A stretch of DNA of 51,324 nt from NCBI RefSeq assembly GCF_014653195.1, contig NZ_BNAH01000003.1, forward strand, positions 249,075-300,398, read 5' to 3'. The notes beneath the pieces were generated by a model that was given only the letters and a program-made list of their open reading frames with translations, was not told where the DNA came from and made no database searches. Shown here in pieces: positions 45,756 to 51,324 of this stretch; position 1 is the stretch's first letter; every line of letters begins with the position of its first letter. Made by a program: the position numbers and the translations under genes. Origin of the DNA: Thalassotalea profundi (GTDB taxonomy: Bacteria; Pseudomonadota; Gammaproteobacteria; Enterobacterales; Alteromonadaceae).

Positions 45756-45835
45756 AAATCCCCACACTACAAATTTGATAAGTTATTCTACGCAATCTCA
45801 TTAATAATTTGCATAAGAATCAATATTATTTTATA

Positions 45836-45845
45836 TTGTGCACAA
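45836..45845. promoter_or_regulatory. Palindrome before the glutathione peroxidase gene
   Basis: TTGTGCACAA, a perfect 10-base palindrome 32 bases upstream of the gpx ATG, in the divergent promoter region. MarR/OhrR regulators bind short palindromes, and an OhrR-like gene is in the operon, so it is a candidate operator. Confidence 0.35.
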
Positions 45846-45877
45846 CTAAATTATAAGCAATTTAAAAAGAACAGCTA

Positions 45878-46360
45878 ATGAAAAATACTATTTACCAATT
45901 TTCTGCCGATGATTATCGTGGGCAAGTTATTGATTTATCTAAATATAAAAACAAGACCCTTCTTATTGTTAATACCGCCAGTGAATGTGGTTTCACTTCT
46001 CAATATAAAGGACTTCAAGAACTCTATTCAGAATATAAAGAACGTGGATTCGAGATTCTCGCCTTCCCATGTAATCAATTTAAGCAACAAGAAAAAGGAA
46101 GCAATAGCGATATTAAGTCGTTTTGTGATTTACAATTTAATATTCAATTTGATTTATTTAGCAAAATTGAGGTTAATGGTGAAAATGCACACCCCTTATA
46201 TAAATTTCTAAAGAAAGAAGCTCCGGGTATTTTAGGTACTGAAAGTATTAAATGGAATTTCACAAAATTTTTAATTAATAAAAATGGGGACGTGGTAAAA
46301 CGTTTTGCGCCAATAACTAAACCTGAAGCAATGTCTTCTGAGATCGAAAGTCTATTGTGA
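45878..46360 (+). CDS. Glutathione peroxidase, cysteine type
   Basis: Reduces organic and hydrogen peroxides using a peroxidatic cysteine. NTASECGFTSQYKGLQ places the active Cys at residue 37 where selenoproteins have Sec; the codon is TGT. The FPCNQFKQQEKG motif carries the catalytic Gln and a second Cys, and KWNFTKFL supplies Trp and Asn of the tetrad. 160 aa is the normal bacterial length; no signal peptide. Seven bases separate it from the MarR-type gene, so the pair forms an operon that probably responds to peroxides. Confidence 0.94.
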   Translation: MKNTIYQFSADDYRGQVIDLSKYKNKTLLIVNTASECGFTSQYKGLQELYSEYKERGFEILAFPCNQFKQQEKGSNSDIKSFCDLQFNIQFDLFSKIEVNGENAHPLYKFLKKEAPGILGTESIKWNFTKFLINKNGDVVKRFAPITKPEAMSSEIESLL

Positions 46361-46367
46361 GTGTGAG

Positions 46368-46808
46368 ATGAGCGAACAATTACATTTAGATAATCAGCTT
46401 TGTTTTCGTTTATATAAACTCAATAAAAACTTAACAAAGCTGTATGCGCCTTTACTTAAAGAATTAGGATTAACATATCCACAATATCTAGTCATGCTGG
46501 TGATGTGGCAACAGAATACTCCAATACTAGTTAAAGATATAGGTAATCACCTTGACTTAGATTCAGGGACTTTATCTCCTTTACTCAAGCGAATGGAAAA
46601 ACTTGAAATAATTAAACGAACACGCAGTAATGAAGATGAACGTGCTGTTTTTATTGAGCTTACCGCACACGGCAAGCACTTAAAGAACAAAGCTAAGTTA
46701 ATACCAGCTAAACTATTTACCTTAACAGAATTATCAAAAACTGAGTTGCTAAACTTAAAAAGTAGTTTGGATGAGTTATTAGACAATACAACAAAACATT
46801 TATCTTAA
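46368..46808 (+). CDS. MarR-family organic-peroxide sensor (OhrR-like)
   Basis: A 146-aa winged-helix regulator. The N-terminus LDNQLCFRLYKLNKNLTKLYAPLLKELGLTYPQYLVM matches OhrR, including the peroxide-sensing Cys12 and the tyrosines that support it. The DNA-binding part follows (VKDIGNHLDLDSGTLSPLLKRMEKL) with the wing RTRSNEDERAVFIELT. OhrR repressors are released from DNA when this cysteine is oxidised. Located right after a glutathione peroxidase rather than the usual ohr gene, it probably controls its own operon. Confidence 0.88.
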   Translation: MSEQLHLDNQLCFRLYKLNKNLTKLYAPLLKELGLTYPQYLVMLVMWQQNTPILVKDIGNHLDLDSGTLSPLLKRMEKLEIIKRTRSNEDERAVFIELTAHGKHLKNKAKLIPAKLFTLTELSKTELLNLKSSLDELLDNTTKHLS

Positions 46809-46820
46809 GAAAGCTATATA

Positions 46821-46846
46821 ATAAAGGCTTTTTTAATAGCCTTTAT
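46821..46846 (+). terminator. Hairpin after the gpx-ohrR operon
   Basis: ATAAAGGCT (46821-46829) and AGCCTTTAT (46838-46846) form a 9-bp perfect stem with a T-rich loop, 12 bases after the ohrR-like stop. No long T-tract follows. Confidence 0.55.
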
Positions 46847-46912
46847 ATCTATTGAATACCAGTATATGCACTATACTTGTATTACTATTCCTCATTTATT
46901 TGAGTATTATCT

Positions 46913-47125
46913 ATGAGTGCCATTTGGAAAAACCATGCAAGTCGACTGCAAGAATATTTAAAAGATGACAACACTGCCCAAGCACATTTATATCTTGAGC
47001 AATTAATGTTATTTCCTGCGGATATTCAAGACAAAATCATAAACGATATAAGCCACCTACCGCACTGTAGTTGTGACGCTATCGCAGAAATCATTCAGCG
47101 ATATACGATGTTTGAACTACATTAA
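46913..47125 (+). CDS. Small hypothetical protein
   Basis: A 70-aa soluble, helical protein (AQAHLYLEQLMLFPADIQDK ... DAIAEIIQRYTMFELH) with an HCSC cysteine pair near residue 51. I do not recognise it. TGAG lies eight bases before the ATG, which gives modest support for translation. It is convergent with uvrB, ten bases apart, and follows the gpx-ohrR hairpin by about 65 bases. Function unknown. Confidence 0.55.
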   Translation: MSAIWKNHASRLQEYLKDDNTAQAHLYLEQLMLFPADIQDKIINDISHLPHCSCDAIAEIIQRYTMFELH

Positions 47126-47134
47126 ATTTTTAAC

Positions 47135-49123
47135 TTATGTGACTAATTGCTGTTGACGTAATTTAGTTATCTTATCTCGTGTTGCCGCCGCCTGCTCAAA
47201 CTCAAGGTTTTGCGCATGATCCATCATTATTTTTTCAAGCTCTTTCACTTTATCGTCAATTTGTTGGGTTGTTAGTAGCTGATATTCCAACGATTTTTCA
47301 GCAACTTTATCTAATGGAACTTCGCTTCCAACATCCATCACATCAGATATTTTACGTTTAACCCCTTTGGGTGTGATATTATGAGCTACATTATATTGAT
47401 GTTGTTTTTCTCTTCTTCGTTCTGTTTCATCAATCGCTTTTCGCATAGATCCTGTAATTTTAGCCGCGTATAAAATAGCTCGACCATTAATGTTCCTAGC
47501 TGCACGACCAATTGTTTGAATAAGCGAGCGTTCAGACCGTAAAAATCCTTCTTTATCTGCATCTAAAATAGCAACTAAAGAGACTTCAGGCATATCTAAG
47601 CCTTCACGCAACAAGTTAATACCAACAAGAACATCAAATTTTCCTAATCTAAAATCACGAATAATTTCAACACGCTCAACCGTATCTATATCTGAATGTA
47701 GGTAACGAGCTTTAATCGCATGTTCATCTAGGTAATCCGTTAAATCTTCCGCCATTCTTTTAGTTAAAGTTGTCGCTAGCACTCGATCGCCAATTTCTAT
47801 TCGCTTTTTAATCTCAGAAAGTAAGTCATCCACTTGGGTTTCAACAGGGCGAACCTCTATAATAGGATCTAATAAACCTGTAGGTCGTACGACTTGTTCA
47901 GCAACTTCACCTGCTGATTTATCAATTTCATATTGACTTGGTGTCGCCGATACATAGATGGTTTGTGGGGCTAATGCCTCAAACTCATCAAATTTCATCG
48001 GTCTATTATCTAATGCTGACGGTAACCTGAACCCATATTCAACCAAGTTTTCTTTTCTTGAACGGTCACCTTTATACATAGCCCCTATTTGTGGAACTGT
48101 TACATGTGACTCATCAATAATGAGTAAACCATCATCAGGTAAATAATCAAATAGCGTTGGTGGCGCTTCACCAGAGTTTCTCCCCGATAAATAACGAGAG
48201 TAATTTTCAATCCCTGAGCAATAGCCTAATTCAGTCATCATCTCGATATCAAACTGAGTGCGCTGCACAATACGTTGTTCTTCAATTAATTTATTATTAT
48301 CTTTTAATTGTTTAGAACGTTCTTTTAACTCAACTTTAATTTGCTCGACAGCAGATAAAATTTTATCACGAGGCGTTGCATAATGCGTTTTCGGGTACAC
48401 TGTAACTCGCGCTAACTTTCGCTCTACTTGTCCTGTTAATGGGTCAAATTCACTAATACGTTCAAGTTCTTCATCAAATAATTCAATTCTAAGAGCAAGG
48501 CGATCAGATTCTGCGGGGAAAATATCAATAACATCGCCCCTGACCCGATAAGTAGCTCTTTGAAATGCAACATCGTTTCGTTGGTATTGCAGTTCAGCCA
48601 ATCGCCTTAATATATCTCGTTGATTGACAATATCTCCTTGGCGAAGATGTAGCATCATTTTTAAATAAGAATCAGGATCTCCTAAACCATAAATAGCAGA
48701 AACTGACGCGATAATGATAACATCTCTACGTTCGAGCAAGGCTTTCGTAGCTGATAAGCGCATTTGTTCAATATGTTCATTTACGGAAGCATCTTTTTCA
48801 ATAAAAGTGTCTGTGGTTGGTACATAAGCCTCAGGTTGATAATAATCGTAATAAGAAACAAAATACTCTACCGCATTATTAGGGAAAAACTCTTTCATTT
48901 CGCCGTATAATTGAGCGGCTAAAGTTTTGTTCGGCGCGAGCATCATTGTTGGTCGATTAAGCTTTGCAATAACATTAGCCATTGTAAAAGTTTTACCTGA
49001 ACCGGTTACTCCTAATAAGGTCTGATGGGCCAAACCATCTTTAATTCCAGCTAATAACTGTTCAATAGCTTTAGGTTGATCGCCATTAGGAATATAATCT
49101 GACTGTAAATCCATAGCTTTCAT
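47135..49123 (-). CDS. uvrB: Excinuclease ABC subunit B
   Basis: Damage-verifying helicase-like subunit of nucleotide excision repair; works with UvrA and UvrC. Walker [15 protein letters not shown] is near residue 40, the beta-hairpin that probes DNA is [16 protein letters not shown]-type motif reads IIDESHV, and motif VI is QTIGRAARN. The C-terminal UVR domain ([20 protein letters not shown]) binds UvrC. 662 aa is normal. The ATG overlaps the TAA of the MATE gene (TAATG), so uvrB appears coupled to that gene; no LexA box lies immediately upstream of uvrB itself. Confidence 0.97.
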   Translation of the reverse strand: MKAMDLQSDYIPNGDQPKAIEQLLAGIKDGLAHQTLLGVTGSGKTFTMANVIAKLNRPTMMLAPNKTLAAQLYGEMKEFFPNNAVEYFVSYYDYYQPEAYVPTTDTFIEKDASVNEHIEQMRLSATKALLERRDVIIIASVSAIYGLGDPDSYLKMMLHLRQGDIVNQRDILRRLAELQYQRNDVAFQRATYRVRGDVIDIFPAESDRLALRIELFDEELERISEFDPLTGQVERKLARVTVYPKTHYATPRDKILSAVEQIKVELKERSKQLKDNNKLIEEQRIVQRTQFDIEMMTELGYCSGIENYSRYLSGRNSGEAPPTLFDYLPDDGLLIIDESHVTVPQIGAMYKGDRSRKENLVEYGFRLPSALDNRPMKFDEFEALAPQTIYVSATPSQYEIDKSAGEVAEQVVRPTGLLDPIIEVRPVETQVDDLLSEIKKRIEIGDRVLATTLTKRMAEDLTDYLDEHAIKARYLHSDIDTVERVEIIRDFRLGKFDVLVGINLLREGLDMPEVSLVAILDADKEGFLRSERSLIQTIGRAARNINGRAILYAAKITGSMRKAIDETERRREKQHQYNVAHNITPKGVKRKISDVMDVGSEVPLDKVAEKSLEYQLLTTQQIDDKVKELEKIMMDHAQNLEFEQAAATRDKITKLRQQQLVT

Positions 49124-50496
49124 TATAATGTAACCTCGGCTTTTAATGCTTCAACACGAAACTGTTTCATAAAGGTTTTATAAGAAATTAATGCCATAAC
49201 AATATTGCCTAGTAATGCACCAATAAAAAAGCCTTCTATCCCATAAAATTGACTACCTAAATAAGCTAAAGGGACATAACAAACAAATAAGCGAATAATA
49301 CTTAATACTAACGATGTTATAGGTTTATGTAAGGCATTAAATGATGAATTGGTTAAAATTATGACTCCTTGTAAACCATAGCCAAGTGGTAAAATCCAGA
49401 TGAAAAGTTTAATCAAATCTGCCACCGCTTTCTCACTAGTAAACATATTCGCTATCCAAGGCGCCAAAATAACCAATAATAAGTAAACAAGTATTTGCCA
49501 AACAAGAACAAATTTTATCGAACTGATATACCCTTGCTCAACACGTTTCATATTTCCAGCACCAAAATTTTGGCTAATAAACGGTGGTAGCGTCATAGAT
49601 AAAGCCAATAACACTAAACAGGCAATAGATTCTATTCTTGAGCCGACACCAAAAGCGGCAACTGCTGCGACTCCGTATTTTGCTACAATTGCAGTTAAAA
49701 CTGCAGCAGCAATTGGCGTTAACATATTAGCACCTGCGGCAGGTAAACCTATTTTTAAAATAGTTCGGCTTGATCTTATAAATGTGGTAAGAAATACAAA
49801 GGTTGTATGAATTAAACGTTTTTTATAGCCAACTATATATAAGACATAAGCTAAACTTATTGCCCAAGAGCATAAGGTAGCAATTGCTGCGCCTTTTATT
49901 CCCATAGCAGGGACAGCCCCAAAACCAAAAATAAAAATAGGATCTAAAATAGCATTTACTATTCCACCAATCCCCATAATGATACTTGGTGTTTTGGTAT
50001 CACCCGAAGATCTTAATATGGAATTACCAATCATCGGGCCAATTAAAAATATACTGCCTAAAAACCAATAATCCATATAATCTCTGATCAAAGGTAATAG
50101 CGCATCATTTGCACCTAAGAGTGTAAATATTTCATCCGTATAAATAAAACCTACTAAAGATAGCAAGCCAACAATAATCCCCGTTAATATAAGCGCGGAT
50201 GTACCTGCGCATTTTGCCGTTTTATCATCACCTTGACCTAATGAACGAGCAATAACAGCAGATGTACCAATACCTAAACCAATAGTTAAGCTGATAACCG
50301 TGAATGTTATAGGAAAAGTAAAGCTTATTGCCGCGAGTGGTTGAGTACCTAACAAGCCGACAAAAAAAGTATCGACCAAATTAAATGTCATTAATAGCAA
50401 CATGCCATAAATCATAGGAATAGTCATTCGCTTCAATGTATCAGCGACAGGATCGACTAATAAATTTACGGATTCATTTTTTACATTCTTGGGCAT
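49123..50496 (-). CDS. MATE-family multidrug efflux transporter
   Basis: A 12-helix inner-membrane antiporter of about 457 aa in the MATE (NorM/DinF-like) family, moving cationic or toxic compounds out using Na+ or H+. Family features: the first helix region [40 protein letters not shown] and the inner repeat [20 protein letters not shown]. The ATG at 50496 is preferred; the TTG at 50523 adds nine residues over the AGAAGAAAG ribosome-binding region. Its stop overlaps the uvrB start, an unusual pairing of efflux with DNA repair, though E. coli dinF next to lexA is a loose parallel. Confidence 0.92.
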   Translation of the reverse strand: MPKNVKNESVNLLVDPVADTLKRMTIPMIYGMLLLMTFNLVDTFFVGLLGTQPLAAISFTFPITFTVISLTIGLGIGTSAVIARSLGQGDDKTAKCAGTSALILTGIIVGLLSLVGFIYTDEIFTLLGANDALLPLIRDYMDYWFLGSIFLIGPMIGNSILRSSGDTKTPSIIMGIGGIVNAILDPIFIFGFGAVPAMGIKGAAIATLCSWAISLAYVLYIVGYKKRLIHTTFVFLTTFIRSSRTILKIGLPAAGANMLTPIAAAVLTAIVAKYGVAAVAAFGVGSRIESIACLVLLALSMTLPPFISQNFGAGNMKRVEQGYISSIKFVLVWQILVYLLLVILAPWIANMFTSEKAVADLIKLFIWILPLGYGLQGVIILTNSSFNALHKPITSLVLSIIRLFVCYVPLAYLGSQFYGIEGFFIGALLGNIVMALISYKTFMKQFRVEALKAEVTL

Positions 50497-50749
50497 TACA
50501 TTCTTTCTTCTTGATAAAAGCAAATCTATTGTAAAAGATCGAGATAAGAGTCGCTATTTAAATATTAATTTTCAAAGTGTTAATTTTTAACTTATCACAG
50601 TTAAAATCAACAATTAAAGGGATTGCGCTAGAGATAGATTCACAAGAGATAGTTATAATTTTTTTTATTGATTGTTTTTTATACCGACCTGCTTAACAAA
50701 AACACAAAAACACAATAACCATTTGTTAAATATAAACTTTTATCAGATA

Positions 50750-50765
50750 CTATATTTTTATACAG
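50750..50765. promoter_or_regulatory. Degenerate LexA-box candidate upstream of MATE-uvrB
   Basis: CTAT-ATTTTTAT-ACAG differs from CTGT-N8-ACAG at one core position and matches the extended consensus TACTGTATATATATACAGTA at 15 of 20 bases. It is about 250 bases upstream of the MATE start. In AT-rich DNA such a match can arise by chance. Confidence 0.3.
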
Positions 50766-50804
50766 CTCGACTACAGACCTCATTTTATGGTTAACACTAC
50801 GATT

Positions 50805-50850
50805 TGTTACACATTCATACACAAAGTTATCCACAGTTATCGTGGATAAC
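50805..50850. promoter_or_regulatory. Cluster of DnaA-box-like 9-mers
   Basis: A perfect DnaA box TTATCCACA (50827-50835) faces an inverted TTATCCACG (minus strand of 50841-50849), together a 9-base perfect inverted repeat GTTATCCAC/GTGGATAAC. Two further one-mismatch boxes precede in the same orientation: TGTTACACA (50805-50813) and TCATACACA (50815-50823). They lie in a 524-base gene-free stretch (50524-51047) otherwise holding the MATE and tRNA promoters. There is no dnaA, mnmG or dnaN nearby to suggest oriC. Confidence 0.55.
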
Positions 50851-50973
50851 TACAAAATTCCAAGATTTACCAATTGCTTGTATATTTTGACAACAAAACT
50901 CGCCGTTTTCTGCTTCACCCTGCGCGTAAAATAAGCAAACGAACAAATTAAGTGTTTTTTTCTAAATTTAATG

Positions 50974-51002
50974 TTGACAGTAACGCAACAGCCCTTTAAT
51001 AT
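50974..51002 (+). promoter_or_regulatory. Promoter of the tRNA-Asn genes
   Basis: TTGACA (50974-50979), 17-base spacer, TAATAT (50997-51002), followed by a GC-rich discriminator (TCCGCCCCG). The near-consensus elements plus GC-rich discriminator are typical of stringently controlled stable-RNA promoters. Confidence 0.85.
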
Positions 51003-51047
51003 TCCGCCCCGTTAGCCACTCGCTAGCACATTAAGTGAAAACTTAAT

Positions 51048-51123
51048 TCCCCAATAGCTCAGTTGGTAGAGCGACGGACTGTTAATCCGTGTGTCACTGG
51101 TTCAAGTCCAGTTTGGGGAGCCA
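51048..51123 (+). tRNA. tRNA-Asn (GTT), copy 1
   Basis: A 76-base tRNA with acceptor TCCCCAA pairing TTGGGGA, D arm AGCTCAGTTGGTAGAGC, anticodon loop CTGTTAA with anticodon GTT, T loop TTCAAGT and an encoded CCA end. Closely resembles E. coli tRNA-Asn. Confidence 0.98.
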
Positions 51124-51199
51124 CATTTAAGTAATGGCATATTATGCGGTTACAAGGCAATAGCCTCTTCTTTTATAATAAGAAGTAAAAAAAGTTTAT

Positions 51200-51275
51200 T
51201 CCCCAATAGCTCAGTTGGTAGAGCGACGGACTGTTAATCCGTGTGTCACTGGTTCAAGTCCAGTTTGGGGAGCCA
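51200..51275 (+). tRNA. tRNA-Asn (GTT), copy 2
   Basis: Identical over 76 bases to the copy 152 bases upstream, including CCA. The 76-base spacer has no promoter of its own that I can see, so both copies are likely cut from one transcript that ends at the terminator just downstream. Confidence 0.98.
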
Positions 51276-51280
51276 ATATA

Positions 51281-51307
51281 AAAGCCCGCTATTTTAGCGG
51301 GCTTTTT
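51281..51307 (+). terminator. Terminator of the tRNA-Asn operon
   Basis: AAAGCCCGCTA (51281-51291), loop TTT, TAGCGGGCTTT (51295-51305), ending in five T. Strong rho-independent terminator six bases after the second tRNA. Confidence 0.95.
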
Positions 51308-51324
51308 GCATTTATAATCTTGTA

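Noticed and set aside
45878..46360. Selenocysteine glutathione peroxidase
   Set aside because: The active-site codon is TGT (Cys), not TGA.
50524..51047. Chromosomal origin (oriC)
   Set aside because: DnaA boxes and AT-rich DNA are present, but there is no dnaA, dnaN, mnmG or mioC nearby and only a 46-base box cluster, so a DnaA regulatory site is a better reading.
51048..51275. Integration site of a genomic island at the tandem tRNA-Asn genes
   Set aside because: The 76-base direct repeat is the duplicated tRNA itself, both copies are intact, and no integrase or atypical DNA is adjacent within the window.

Overview
The window is 51.3 kb of AT-rich (by eye below 40% GC), densely packed bacterial chromosome from a marine gammaproteobacterium. 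Gene content and synteny fit the Alteromonadales, most likely a Colwellia or Thalassotalea relative. The clues are a proteobacterial dedicated-sortase regulatory set, a 180-kDa-class NAD glutamate dehydrogenase, a DUF2835-pepN pair, a yafS-gloB-mltD neighbourhood and a lysC gene with a lysine riboswitch. This placement is inference from protein resemblance, not from a marker gene. No integrase, transposase, CRISPR array or prophage gene was seen.

Layout. 1-5.2 kb: a small unknown gene, then polB and dinG, divergent around one LexA box. 5.2-6.9 kb: two similar periplasmic solute-binding-like proteins. 7.0-11.0 kb: pdsO divergent from pdsR-pdsS, the regulatory part of a proteobacterial sortase system with no sortase or sortase target in the window. 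11.0-14.5 kb: queE and queC (7-deazaguanine synthesis) and lysC under a lysine riboswitch. 14.8-21.4 kb: an unknown secreted protein, elyC, a Nif3-like protein, a yafS-like methyltransferase, gloB and mltD. 21.4-26.7 kb: a C15-peptidase-like protein lacking the catalytic cysteine, asnB behind a structured leader with an Asn-rich small ORF, a coiled-coil membrane protein, a SpoIIAA-like protein and a small secreted protein. 26.8-32.8 kb: pyrD and the 1613-residue NAD-glutamate dehydrogenase. 33.0-40.2 kb: a four-gene envelope operon (DUF1302 barrel, DUF1329, YCF48 propeller, RND transporter) behind a control region rich in dyads. 40.2-47.1 kb: DUF2835, pepN, nhaC, a hydroxyacid dehydrogenase, a glutathione peroxidase with an OhrR-like regulator, and a small unknown gene. 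47.1-50.5 kb: a MATE transporter overlapping uvrB. 50.5-51.3 kb: a control region with clustered DnaA boxes, then two identical tRNA-Asn genes behind a strong promoter.

Themes. DNA-damage genes (polB, dinG, uvrB) lie at both ends. Many genes serve the cell envelope (pdsO/R/S, elyC, mltD, the RND/DUF1302 operon, MATE). Amino-acid and nucleotide metabolism is represented by lysC, asnB, gdh, pepN, pyrD and queE/C, two of them with RNA leaders.

Best candidates for something undescribed: (1) the asnB leader, with nested hairpins followed by an Asn-rich ORF that runs into the asnB ribosome-binding site; (2) the DUF1302-DUF1329-YCF48-RND operon with FadR-like and PsrA-like sites, suggesting hydrophobic or fatty-acid cargo across the envelope; (3) the sortase regulatory module separated from its sortase; (4) a DnaA-box cluster upstream of the MATE-uvrB unit, reminiscent of E. 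coli DARS1.
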